Assembly (NCBI GenBank): GCA_001897755.1
Contig: MKUJ01000003.1
Span: forward strand, 93,754-157,753
Reading direction: 5' to 3'
DNA length: 64,000 nt
Source: Afipia sp. 64-13
GTDB lineage: Bacteria > Pseudomonadota > Alphaproteobacteria > Rhizobiales > Xanthobacteraceae
Each line of letters begins with the position of its first letter. Position 1 is the first letter of the stretch. Of this stretch, positions 8,236 to 15,238 are shown piece after piece. The notes under the pieces are model-generated. The model was given only the letters and a program-made list of their open reading frames with translations, was not told where the DNA came from and ran no database searches. The translations under genes were made by a program, and so were the position numbers.

Positions 8236-8450
8236 TGCTTCGCACCGCCGTTCATCAGGACGAGCCGAGCAAGGGCCTCAAGGTATTTCGGACCGTAGTA
8301 CTGGCGCGCGTAGTCAGCGGCAACGGTTGCCACAATGCAAACGACGCTGTCCGGCTCCATGCCCTTCGATATCGAGGAGTGAATCAGGTCCGAAACGCTG
8401 TTTGCCAGATCGGTTGGCAGTTTTCCTGATACCAAATATGTGTCGCTCAT
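8232..8450 (-). CDS. small phage protein between TR and RT
   Basis: This encodes 72 residues starting MSDTYLVSGKLPTDLANSVS and containing GMEPDSVVCIVATVAADYAR, a predicted helical pair. The ATG at 8450 overlaps the stop of the upstream HTH gene (TGATG). A start two codons earlier (8456) is possible. The stop overlaps the RT start (ATGA), so it is translationally coupled inside the DGR cassette. I do not recognise the family. Confidence 0.7.
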   Translation of the reverse strand: MSDTYLVSGKLPTDLANSVSDLIHSSISKGMEPDSVVCIVATVAADYARQYYGPKYLEALARLVLMNGGAKQ

Positions 8451-8770
8451 CACCATGCCTTGTCGTCAAGAATTGCATCGACCAGACTGTCCTCGGCGAC
8501 GGTTTCTACGATCTGCCGTATGAGTTCATGGGGAAGCAGCCCACGCGAACGAGCGGGGTCGTGTAAGCGTTCAATCACGCGGGCCGGAAACAGAACCGTC
8601 CTGTTCTGAGAAGCAATCTTGCGCTTGTAGCTGTTCGCCAATGCCGCGACGGTACCTAACGACACGCCGAGTTTGTCCGCGACCTGACGGCAAGAATCGC
8701 CCTGTGCCCGCAAGGCAGCAATCGCAGCGGTGCGCGATGGATAACCCAGAGTTTCCTTGCACCGGCCCAT
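8450..8770 (-). CDS. small helix-turn-helix protein in the DGR cassette
   Basis: This is a 106-residue protein. Residues about 12-48 (RTAAIAALRAQGDSCRQVAD, then KLGVSLGTVAALANSY) form a Sigma-70 region 4 or resolvase-like helix-turn-helix. The remainder, including RVIERLHDPARSRGLLPHEL and LIRQIVETVAEDSLVDAILD, is helical. AGGGGA lies just upstream of the start. It sits directly after the TR region and before the RT. It may control the cassette, but that is inference. Confidence 0.7.
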   Translation of the reverse strand: MGRCKETLGYPSRTAAIAALRAQGDSCRQVADKLGVSLGTVAALANSYKRKIASQNRTVLFPARVIERLHDPARSRGLLPHELIRQIVETVAEDSLVDAILDDKAW

Positions 8771-9121
8771 TCAAATCCCCTCGACTGAAAAGCCGGCCGC
8801 GGGTCTCGAACGGCGATGCCGCCTACGCCCCGCTATGCCGGACCGCGCAGTGTATTCGCCGAAGCAGGACACACGGGCTGACCACAGACCTTGATCGCGC
8901 GCGCTTGCGCCCTGCGGCATTCGCGCCAGGGCAAGCGAGCATGTGATCGGCCGGCGAGGCCGTGACCTGTGCCGAGCCGGAAACCTGTCGTCACTGCGGC
9001 CGCGCGCCCCGATGTTGTCGTTCGAATTGTCGGACCAGTAGTCGAGGTTCGCGCGGCGCGAGCCGGCGTTGTCGTCGTTCCACCAGTTGCCGCCAAAGAT
9101 CGAGGCGCGAGGCTGCGTCAT
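8771..9121 (-). other. open frame containing the DGR template repeat, coupled to avd
   Basis: A 116-codon frame starts MTQPRASIFGGNWWNDDNAG. Its ATG overlaps the avd stop (ATGA) and its TGA ends one base before the ATG of the next gene. The first 41 codons are the TR, read in the same frame as VR in the target gene. The downstream part is Arg-rich and looks less protein-like. The region must yield the DGR template RNA; whether it is also translated cannot be decided from sequence. Confidence 0.45.
8990..9114 (-). repeat. DGR template repeat (TR)
   Basis: This 125-bp stretch is a near copy of 9580-9704. All 12 mismatches between the two are positions where the coding (minus) strand of TR has adenine: plus-strand positions 9013, 9015, 9021, 9022, 9028, 9039, 9049, 9072, 9075, 9078, 9079 and 9087. 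TR has 25 adenines, many in AAC codons, the known design that maximises amino-acid diversity. It starts 3 bp past the avd stop. Confidence 0.97.
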
Positions 9122-9531
9122 TTCCCCGCCTGCCCTTCCGGGCGCAGCAACGGTGCGCCCGAACCTTGCCGCCCAGCCGACAGCCTGCGGATCCACGCGC
9201 CCAGCATGCCGCCCGGCTCGGCCAGAAGCCGCAACGCGGTCTCATGCTGGTGCGGCGACATCATCCGGATCTTCGGCGCCGCCATGAACCGCATGTAGGC
9301 GCGCAGGGTCGCGAACTCGGCGTCCACGGCATAAAGCCGCGAGACCTGTTTCGACTTGGCGGCGTGATACAAACCGCCGATCGGCAGAAGCAGCGCCGCA
9401 AGCACGGTGTCGCGAAAGACACCGTGCCGGCGCGGGCTGTTCTGCAGGATCGGATAGAGATACTTCACGAAAACCTCGTATTTCTCGACAATGGCGAGAG
9501 CATCCGGCGGCGCGTTGTCATCCTTGATCAT
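9118..9531 (-). CDS. avd: DGR accessory variability determinant (Avd)
   Basis: This is a 137-residue, mostly helical protein containing IVEKYEVFVKYLYPILQNSP, RHGVFRDTVLAALLLPIGGL, a YAVDAEFATLRAYMRFM helix and an MLGAWIRR end. This matches the four-helix Avd/S23-like family, whose pentameric barrel binds the DGR RT and the template RNA and is required for mutagenic retrohoming. It lies between the VR gene (31 bp upstream) and TR (3 bp downstream), the same order as in Bordetella phage BPP-1. The C-terminal 25 residues (SAGRQGSGAPLLRPEGQAGK) look disordered. Confidence 0.9.
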   Translation of the reverse strand: MIKDDNAPPDALAIVEKYEVFVKYLYPILQNSPRRHGVFRDTVLAALLLPIGGLYHAAKSKQVSRLYAVDAEFATLRAYMRFMAAPKIRMMSPHQHETALRLLAEPGGMLGAWIRRLSAGRQGSGAPLLRPEGQAGK

Positions 9532-9542
9532 GACGGCCCCAC

Positions 9543-9562
9543 GCCGCCGCTGCCGCGGCGGC
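9543..9562. other. DGR target-site hairpin downstream of VR
   Basis: There is a perfect 8-bp inverted repeat, GCCGCCGC with GCGGCGGC, around a 4-base loop. Read on the coding (minus) strand the loop is GGCA, which fits the GRNA tetraloop described for DGR target hairpins/cruciforms. It lies 17 bp past the 3' end of VR and overlaps the last base of the target gene's stop codon. Confidence 0.82.
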
Positions 9563-10482
9563 TATCCAAGCTGCAGGTGGTCACTGCGGCCGCGCGCCCC
9601 GAGGCTGTCGAGCGAATCGTCGGACCAGCAGTCGAGGTCCGCGCGGCGCGAGCCGGCGTTGCCGCCGCCCCACCAGCTGCCGCCAAAGATCGAGGCGCGA
9701 GGCTCATCCGGATCGCCGTCATGGCCCCAGACGTACATGTTGCCGGTCGCCTGCATGATGCCGAACCTGCTGGTGCGAAGCGCGTCGAGCTTGGTAACTT
9801 CCGGATCACTGCCGATGGACGTTTTCTCGGTGACGCCGATCATCGCATCGGCGAATTCCTCGAACGACAGAAGCTGCTTGCCATGATGCGCCATCACGGC
9901 CACGGCAGTTTCATAATCGAGCTTCTTGAAGGGCTTGCCGGTCGCAGGATTGATCGGCCGCTCGTTACCATCAGCAATGGTGACGCCGAACTTGCTGGTG
10001 CCGTTCGCAACGTGATCGACGCCGAGCAGATAGATATCGCACCAGAACTTGCGGCCGTGCGTCTGCTCGATCAGCGCCATGCCGCGCGGATCCGGACAGG
10101 CGGGACGGAAGTTGAGATCGTGCAGCGAATAGGTATTGATCACCGGCACCGTGTCGCCGCCGGCGCGAGCAGACGCATTGCCGCCTGGCGCATAGTGGAA
10201 ACCGCCGAGCATGTCGCTGCCGAGATCGGCCGAGGTCAGCCGGACGATTTCGGCGCCGCCGCCCTTGAGCAATGCGACCGCATAGTCGCTACCCGGCACG
10301 CGGCTGCTTTCGGGAAACGGAATCACTTCGCGGCCGTCGAAGCTGCGGCCCTGAAAGGTGGTGCCCGCCTTGATGATGATGCCGGCGCCATCGGCGGCGA
10401 TCGCCAGCGCGGGAGTTGTCTGATCCGCCTTGAGCAAGATCGGTGCCGCCGATTTGCTGTCGATCTCGGGTTTCACATTCAT
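9562..10482 (-). CDS. DGR target protein with C-terminal C-type-lectin-like variable domain
   Basis: This is a 306-residue protein. The N-terminal third is beta-rich (ALAIAADGAGIIIKAGTTFQ) and resembles a phage fibre or shaft segment. The C-terminal half contains GKQLLSFEEFADAMIG, SRFGIMQATGNMYVWGHDGD and SIFGGSWW, the succession seen in C-type-lectin/formylglycine-generating-enzyme folds used by DGR targets such as Mtd. Diversified residues cluster at 269-294. By analogy it would be a receptor-binding protein. However, its gene lies in the early operon between a SANT-like gene and avd, away from any tail genes in this window, so display on the virion is an inference. Confidence 0.88.
   Translation of the reverse strand: MNVKPEIDSKSAAPILLKADQTTPALAIAADGAGIIIKAGTTFQGRSFDGREVIPFPESSRVPGSDYAVALLKGGGAEIVRLTSADLGSDMLGGFHYAPGGNASARAGGDTVPVINTYSLHDLNFRPACPDPRGMALIEQTHGRKFWCDIYLLGVDHVANGTSKFGVTIADGNERPINPATGKPFKKLDYETAVAVMAHHGKQLLSFEEFADAMIGVTEKTSIGSDPEVTKLDALRTSRFGIMQATGNMYVWGHDGDPDEPRASIFGGSWWGGGNAGSRRADLDCWSDDSLDSLGARGRSDHLQLG
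9580..9704 (-). repeat. DGR variable repeat (VR)
   Basis: This 125-bp segment covers codons 260-301 of the target gene and aligns to TR without gaps. The 12 adenine-site changes alter ten residues: 269 N to S, 272 N to G, 273 and 274 D to G, 282 N to D, 285 Y to C, 289 N to D, 291 N to L, 293 N to S, 294 I to L. The last 23 bp toward the 3' end are identical and include a GC-only run of at least 14 bp, as expected for an initiation of mutagenic homology site. Confidence 0.97.
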
Positions 10483-10528
10483 GGTTCATGCCTCCGGTGA
10501 TTTCCGGCCACCCGCCGGCTGGGATTGG

Positions 10529-10834
10529 CTATGGCGCGGCCGCATCGCGCCGATCGAGCGCCGACCGCCCCGGGAGCGGATCGCCAAAGATGGCGGCGGT
10601 GATGGTAGAATGCTCGCCGACGACCCGCACAGGCAATGCGACGGGCGCGCCTGCGCGTTCGCGGGAAAGCATGAGCTCGATGCGGGCCTGGAGCGCGCGC
10701 GTGGTCCTGTCCGGAAATCCGCGCGCGATCTTTTTCCATTGGCGCCCGGAGATCTTCCGGTGTTCGCTCCGCGCGCGGCGCACCTCTTCCATCAAGCGGG
10801 CAGTTTCCGATGATGACCACGTTCTGCCGGTCAT
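10529..10834 (-). CDS. small phage protein with SANT/Myb-like helix-turn-helix
   Basis: This is a 101-residue protein. The N-terminal half, TWSSSETARLMEEVRRARSE followed by SGRQWKKIARGFPDRTTRAL, has the spaced Trp residues and helix pattern of SANT/Myb-type DNA-binding repeats. The C-terminal part is Pro/Ala-rich. It overlaps the ParB/MT-A70 gene end by 4 bp. Function unknown. Confidence 0.65.
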   Translation of the reverse strand: MTGRTWSSSETARLMEEVRRARSEHRKISGRQWKKIARGFPDRTTRALQARIELMLSRERAGAPVALPVRVVGEHSTITAAIFGDPLPGRSALDRRDAAAP

Positions 10835-12213
10835 TCCGCAGCCTCCCAGCGCGAAGGCTCGATATCGCGGCGAAGGAAAGCGGGAATGTCGAGCCCGTCA
10901 TCCTTGGGCGGTGCCGGCGGCGACATGTCCTCGATCACGGACACAGCGGCGGCGATAGCGGGTGGCGCGGGCTGCTCGGCTTCGTTGCCCCACGCATCCC
11001 AGCCCGCACGGGGCGGACCGCGACGGTTGAGTTCGATCTTGGGTAGATTTGGAAATGCCAGCTCGATCAGTTCGAGGAATTCGTCCGGCTTTGCGGAATG
11101 CCCCCCGATCGGTTTGGCGATGACGGAGCCGCACAACGCTGTCGCCGGCGCCGGGATCGAGCCGCGCGATCCGACCAGCAGCAGTTCATGCTCCCCGGTA
11201 AACCAGTATCCGGAGCCCCGCCCTGCACCTGGACGAACCTTGTGCCAGATCGCATGGGTCTTGTACTCGAAACCCCAGCCGCGCATGACCGCAAACGCCT
11301 GCGGCAGCATCGGCGCGGTTGCCCACAGAAACAGCACCGCGTCCCTGTCCGCGATCGAGGCGACGGGCCGCGCGATGATGTCGAGCGTGTCCGATGTCGG
11401 ATAGTGATTTTCCGGGGCGCGATCCATCCCGGTCTCGCGGCTGTAAGGCTCGAACCGCCATTCGGGATCGGCGACAATCACGCCGTATTTCTTCTCGGGC
11501 AGTGCGCGCTGGCGTTCGGAAAGTTCGACCTCGCGCGCGTCGCGGCGCTCTTTCTTGATGATGGTGCGGACCACATTGGCGCGGCCGGCCTCGGCCTCCT
11601 GCGCAATCCGTTGCTGGGTTTCTTCCGGAAGGTGCGCCGCCTGGGCAGCCGCCGAAACCGCCAGCCGCCCTTCATTCACGGCCCGCTTGAGTTCCGGCGT
11701 GGCCTGTTGCTGCACCACCTTGGCAGCGCGCACCAGCCGCTCGGACACGTTCACCGTGTCGGCCGCCGTCGCCTGACTGATCGGCGGGACAGAGGCCGCA
11801 CTATTTTCAAGCGGCAAATTTGCCGCTTGATCGGACCGGCGGTCACCGCCGTGCTGCAGCGTGGCAAGCCGCGCCCCGACCATGGCGCGCTGGCTCTCGT
11901 TAAGGTGCCGCCGGTGCAGGTTCTTCGACAGCACGAAGGCGAGCGGCCCGCGCTCGATCGTGGCGCTGTCGAGTAGCCCATCGATCCCGCCGGCACTAAA
12001 CTGTACGAATTCCCAACCCGAACCATCCTCGGCCAGCACGCCGGCCTCGAGTCCTGCGCGATAGCGGTTGCGGCCATCGAGGATCTGCCCGTCGAGCAGA
12101 ACTATCTCTTCACCAGAGCGGAAGCCGTTGGCGCGCATGTCGGCGACGAGTTCGGCATGCTCGCTCGGGCTCATCATCGGAAACAGATCGGCAAGGGGGT
12201 GAGCTTTCAGCAT
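10831..12213 (-). CDS. phage ParB-like / MT-A70 adenine methyltransferase fusion
   Basis: This is a 460-residue two-domain protein. Residues about 1-110 are a ParB/Sulfiredoxin-like domain (HPLADLFPMMSPSEHAELVA, ILLDGRNRY-type motif as ILDGRNRY, and NLHRRHLNESQRA). Residues about 240-400 are an MT-A70 N6-adenine methyltransferase (KYGVIVADPEWRFEPYS, LFLWATAPMLPQAF, ELLLVGSRG, KPDEFLELIE). The catalytic tetrad reads DPEW instead of the usual DPPW. It presumably methylates adenine in phage DNA. It overlaps the GapR-like gene upstream (TGATG) and the SANT-like gene downstream (ATGA). Confidence 0.88.
   Translation of the reverse strand: MLKAHPLADLFPMMSPSEHAELVADMRANGFRSGEEIVLLDGQILDGRNRYRAGLEAGVLAEDGSGWEFVQFSAGGIDGLLDSATIERGPLAFVLSKNLHRRHLNESQRAMVGARLATLQHGGDRRSDQAANLPLENSAASVPPISQATAADTVNVSERLVRAAKVVQQQATPELKRAVNEGRLAVSAAAQAAHLPEETQQRIAQEAEAGRANVVRTIIKKERRDAREVELSERQRALPEKKYGVIVADPEWRFEPYSRETGMDRAPENHYPTSDTLDIIARPVASIADRDAVLFLWATAPMLPQAFAVMRGWGFEYKTHAIWHKVRPGAGRGSGYWFTGEHELLLVGSRGSIPAPATALCGSVIAKPIGGHSAKPDEFLELIELAFPNLPKIELNRRGPPRAGWDAWGNEAEQPAPPAIAAAVSVIEDMSPPAPPKDDGLDIPAFLRRDIEPSRWEAAE
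11807..11830. repeat. 24-bp perfect palindrome inside the ParB/MT-A70 gene
   Basis: The left half is TCAAGCGGCAAA and the right half is its exact reverse complement, centred on AATT. It encodes part of the hinge segment DQAANLPLE between the two domains. Its exact symmetry is not needed by the protein. Confidence 0.6.
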
Positions 12214-12497
12214 CAGATCATCCCCAGCGCCATCAGATAGGTTTCGAGAATGGTTTCGTGCTCGGCTCGCTTGTCGGCGTCTTCCTTGCGCATGCGGATG
12301 ATGGCGCGCACGACCTTCACGTCGAAACCGTTGGCCTTGGCCTCGGCGTAAACATCCTTGATGTCGTCGGCGATTGCCTTCTTTTCCTCTTCGAGTCGCT
12401 CGATGCGCTCGACGATGGACTTGAGCTGGTCCTTGGCGAACCGCTGCGCGGTCTCGACCTTCGCCGCTTCGTTGCCGGGATTGAGGGCCATGTTCAT
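12213..12497 (-). CDS. GapR/DUF2312 nucleoid protein, phage copy
   Basis: This is a 94-residue protein starting [15 protein letters not shown]. The core [20 protein letters not shown] followed by [20 protein letters not shown] is the GapR/DUF2312 signature. GapR is a small alphaproteobacterial protein that clamps overtwisted DNA and stimulates topoisomerases ahead of replication forks. A longer frame to 12563 overlaps the clamp gene and adds non-family sequence, so the start at 12497 is preferred (or 12491). A phage copy next to a sliding clamp suggests support of phage replication. Confidence 0.9.
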   Translation of the reverse strand: MNMALNPGNEAAKVETAQRFAKDQLKSIVERIERLEEEKKAIADDIKDVYAEAKANGFDVKVVRAIIRMRKEDADKRAEHETILETYLMALGMI

Positions 12498-12499
12498 GC

Positions 12500-13594
12500 T
12501 CACACCTCTACCGCCATGACGAGCGCCGTTACCTGCGCAGTGCTGCGATCCACGAGCCGACACGCATCCCCCTTGCCGGTAACGCGAAGCTCGATCACTT
12601 CCCCTTCAAGCGCTTCGAGAACTGGCAACAGGAAGCGGATCGCAAATGCGATGTAACCATTCGCCGCGTGATCGATTTGCGCCGGGATCATCTCGCTTCC
12701 GTCGCCATCACCTCGCCATGCCGAAATTTCGAGATCGCTGCCACCTGCTTGCCAGGTGAGGCGCACCGTCTGGGTCTCTCCTCCGACGAGGCTCAAGCGC
12801 TTCACAGCGTCGGTCAACTCCTTGCGGTCAACTGCGATCGCCGTGTCGGGAATGAGGTCTGGAATAACCCGCGCGTAGTCGGGAAACGCCGCGTTGACCA
12901 GCTTCGAACGGAACGTGAGAGAACCGCAACTCGCCTTGATGAGGTTCGACCCGACTGCCAAGCGAATATCGCTCGTCGCAAGGCGCAAAATTTCGTGGAC
13001 GGACTCGCGAGGAACAATCACACCATCAGCGAGCGCCGCATCCAAGGGCTCCGAACACTTCAGGAGTTGCTTTCCGTTCGTGGCAACCGAGACGAGGTCC
13101 GGCCCGTCCTGATGCAGATAGCACCCTGACAGATAGAGGCGCGGAGAACTGCCCGCTTCGATCGCGATTTCCGGAATGCCGAACAGTCGCTTAATCTGCT
13201 CGGCGGAAAGTGTGAACTCGTTCGCTGCTGTCGCATCTTGGAATTCCGGCCAATCGACCAACGGAAGCGTCGGCAGTTTATAGCTCGCCTTGCCGCACCG
13301 TATCGAAAGCGACTTGTCGTCCGCCGTGACTTCAACGTGCGTGCCGGGGGGCAGGCTCGAAACCAGACGCATGAACTGCTCGCCGCGCACCAAGGTGCCG
13401 CCATTCTCGGTGACGTCAGCTGGAAGCCCCGCTTCGCAATACGCGTCAAGGTCGGTCGCGGCGCAATTCAGGACTCCATCCTGAGCGACTATTTGAATAT
13501 GCGCGAGGACGGGAATTTTGTTCTTGGCCTTCGCCAAGGGGGCAACGGCCTTCAGCGCTTCATCCAGTTTCGCGCGATCGCAAACCAGCTTCAT
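12500..13594 (-). CDS. dnaN: phage-encoded DNA polymerase III beta sliding clamp
   Basis: This is a 364-residue protein starting [20 protein letters not shown], the same length as the three-domain bacterial beta clamp. Recognisable segments are [20 protein letters not shown] (domain 1), VDWPEFQ and [12 protein letters not shown] (domain 2 boundary), [20 protein letters not shown] and [20 protein letters not shown] (domains 2-3). The C terminus ends [13 protein letters not shown] rather than the usual PMRL. The start overlaps the upstream stop (TGATG). It would tether the replicative polymerase to phage DNA. Host dnaN must lie elsewhere. Confidence 0.9.
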   Translation of the reverse strand: MKLVCDRAKLDEALKAVAPLAKAKNKIPVLAHIQIVAQDGVLNCAATDLDAYCEAGLPADVTENGGTLVRGEQFMRLVSSLPPGTHVEVTADDKSLSIRCGKASYKLPTLPLVDWPEFQDATAANEFTLSAEQIKRLFGIPEIAIEAGSSPRLYLSGCYLHQDGPDLVSVATNGKQLLKCSEPLDAALADGVIVPRESVHEILRLATSDIRLAVGSNLIKASCGSLTFRSKLVNAAFPDYARVIPDLIPDTAIAVDRKELTDAVKRLSLVGGETQTVRLTWQAGGSDLEISAWRGDGDGSEMIPAQIDHAANGYIAFAIRFLLPVLEALEGEVIELRVTGKGDACRLVDRSTAQVTALVMAVEV

Positions 13595-13866
13595 CACCGC
13601 GCCTCCGCGGCTTCGCGCATGGCTTCGGCGTAGGCATGGGCGCATTCCTGCTCGCTGCGCCATTTCGGGCGCGCACGAAGGCGAAGCCGCAACGTCGCCT
13701 CGTCGAGGTCGCCGCGGGTGGCGTAGTAATGAGCCTCGACGATCAGTTGATCGCTGACGGACCCCCCCCTGCCCTTTTCATCGATGATGCGCCGTGCGAG
13801 CAGATCGAGCCGTTCGGTCAGCCCTGCCAGATCGCCGGATTGCGCATGCTCCAGCAGCGTCATCAT
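13594..13866 (-). CDS. small phage protein, unknown
   Basis: This encodes 90 residues, mostly charged helix (LTERLDLLARRIIDEKGRGG, DEATLRLRLRARPKWRSEQE). It is coupled to both neighbours by overlaps (ATGA upstream, TGATG to dnaN). I do not recognise it. Confidence 0.6.
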   Translation of the reverse strand: MMTLLEHAQSGDLAGLTERLDLLARRIIDEKGRGGSVSDQLIVEAHYYATRGDLDEATLRLRLRARPKWRSEQECAHAYAEAMREAAEAR

Positions 13867-14408
13867 GCCCGCACCGCCTTGCGCTTGCGCTTGCGGGTGG
13901 CGTCCATGCGGTCGAGTTCGGCGGCGATCAGCGCGCCGGCGCGGATCAGATCGCGACGATCATCCTGCGGCTTGTAGAAACGCTTGGACCACGGCCAGAT
14001 CGAATATGGCTCAAGCACTCCGGTGCGGTTTGGAATTCCGCCATGCCGAAACGCGGGCAGCAGCGCATAGCTCGCGCCCGCCTGGGCGAGTTCGCCGTCA
14101 ACATGGTCGGCATCGTGCTCGGGGGTCCAGCCCTCGACATCGACCTGCCGCCGCCGCTCGGCCGCGATCGCGAGGATCGATGCCGGCATCGGCACGCGGA
14201 TCTGCAGGGCCTCAAACAGGCGGCGCAGCAGGAAGCCGCGCGCAATGGAGACGAACGTCATGATGATCGCAAACATCACGTTCTGGTGGAACGAGATCGC
14301 GACACCGAGCAGCGGCAGAAAGAACCACTGCGCCAGAAGCGAAATGCCGAAACCGGCGCCGGTGTTAAGGCACGTTTCAAGCAGGGACATGCGGCGCGAT
14401 TGCTTCAT
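13863..14408 (-). CDS. phage membrane protein with conserved EGWTPEHD motif
   Basis: This is a 181-residue protein. Residues about 15-65 hold two hydrophobic segments (GFGISLLAQWFFLPLLGVAI, QNVMFAIIMTFVSIARGFLL). The C-terminal half carries ERRRQVDVEGWTPEHDADHV, GELAQAGASYA, WPW and KPQDDRRDLIRAGALIAAEL, a cytosolic domain seen on its own in many phage genomes. Here it looks like a fusion of that domain to a two-helix membrane anchor. Function is unknown. It overlaps both neighbours by 4 bp. Confidence 0.7.
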   Translation of the reverse strand: MKQSRRMSLLETCLNTGAGFGISLLAQWFFLPLLGVAISFHQNVMFAIIMTFVSIARGFLLRRLFEALQIRVPMPASILAIAAERRRQVDVEGWTPEHDADHVDGELAQAGASYALLPAFRHGGIPNRTGVLEPYSIWPWSKRFYKPQDDRRDLIRAGALIAAELDRMDATRKRKRKAVRA

Positions 14409-14602
14409 TCAGCCCTCCCGCCCTTGAGGATGCGCGCAAGACCCGTGGCGACGCGCTGCGGCGGGGCCACATCTGCTGCGCACGGGAGCGTTTCCGTTCC
14501 CGCGATCAGCGCCTTGATGTCCTCAAGGGTCATCGCGCGCGGGCGGTCGAATCTCTCTTTCGGGGTGGTGCCGCCGGTGCTGCCAAAGGGCCAAGCGTTC
14601 AT
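14405..14602 (-). CDS. small phage protein, unknown
   Basis: This encodes 65 residues starting MNAWPFGSTGGTTPKERFDR and is linked to both neighbours by ATGA overlaps. It contains a short acidic helix (TLEDIKALIAG). No family is recognised; it is supported by position and coupling. Confidence 0.55.
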   Translation of the reverse strand: MNAWPFGSTGGTTPKERFDRPRAMTLEDIKALIAGTETLPCAADVAPPQRVATGLARILKGGRAE

Positions 14603-14829
14603 GACCGCCCCCGATCCGGACGGAACGCCTCAAGCTGCTCGCGGGTGAAGCCGGGCTGATCGCCGTGCGGCTCCATCATGCAATCGTGCTGCCGGCGCCA
14701 TTCGCAGCGGCGGTCGTAGAGCAGGACCGCGCCGAACACGGCGAGCAGGAACGCGGCGGTGATGCCGACAAGAAGCGCGATGACGATATGCGCGGGATCG
14801 ATGCTGAAGGAGACGGATGCCGGGATCAT
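14599..14829 (-). CDS. small phage membrane protein
   Basis: This encodes 76 residues with one strong membrane span (HIVIALLVGITAAFLLAVFG) followed by a basic cytosolic tail with several Arg and His. It is joined to its neighbours by 4-bp overlaps. The single span and its place in the early operon give no specific function. Confidence 0.6.
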   Translation of the reverse strand: MIPASVSFSIDPAHIVIALLVGITAAFLLAVFGAVLLYDRRCEWRRQHDCMMEPHGDQPGFTREQLEAFRPDRGRS

Positions 14830-15233
14830 CGGACGATCTCCCGGTGCATCGCGTCGATCTGTCTCAGTGCCTCGTCATAGGTGCGCCGCGCCGCGTTGAC
14901 GTCGAGCTGCTTGCGATAGCGCACGAACCAGTCGGGCTCAGCGTCGCCCATCAGCGTGAAAAGGACCTCGCGGCCGTGCTCGGAGCGCAAAAGCGCGATC
15001 ACCAAATCGAGATTTTCGCGACGAATGCCGGCGAGCACTTTTTGGCATGTGGAAAGCGGCTGATCGGTCAAAATATGCAGATGCAGCGCGGACTTAGCTG
15101 TCGGCAGCAAGTCATGCACTTTCTGCATAACGGGTGAAATCTGATTCCTGATTGTCCGTTTTTGATTCCGGATCCGGCAAAGTCCGGATTTGGTGCTTTT
15201 TGCCGTCCGCGATAGCCGTTGCGTCATGTCCAA
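14826..15233 (-). CDS. early phage protein, unknown
   Basis: This encodes up to 135 residues. The part from about residue 45 on (LHILTDQPLSTCQKVLAGIR, LVIALLRSEHGREVLFTLMG, YRKQLDVNAARRTYDEALRQ) looks like a genuine helical protein. The first 35 residues are Arg/Lys-rich, so the true start may be the Met at 15128. It is the first gene of the long minus-strand early operon. Confidence 0.6.
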   Translation of the reverse strand: MDMTQRLSRTAKSTKSGLCRIRNQKRTIRNQISPVMQKVHDLLPTAKSALHLHILTDQPLSTCQKVLAGIRRENLDLVIALLRSEHGREVLFTLMGDAEPDWFVRYRKQLDVNAARRTYDEALRQIDAMHREIVR

Positions 15234-15238
15234 GCCCC

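Noticed and set aside
8990-9704. CRISPR-like or simple direct repeat
   Set aside because: There are only two copies, 125 bp long, 590 bp apart, and their differences are confined to adenines. That is TR/VR, not an array.
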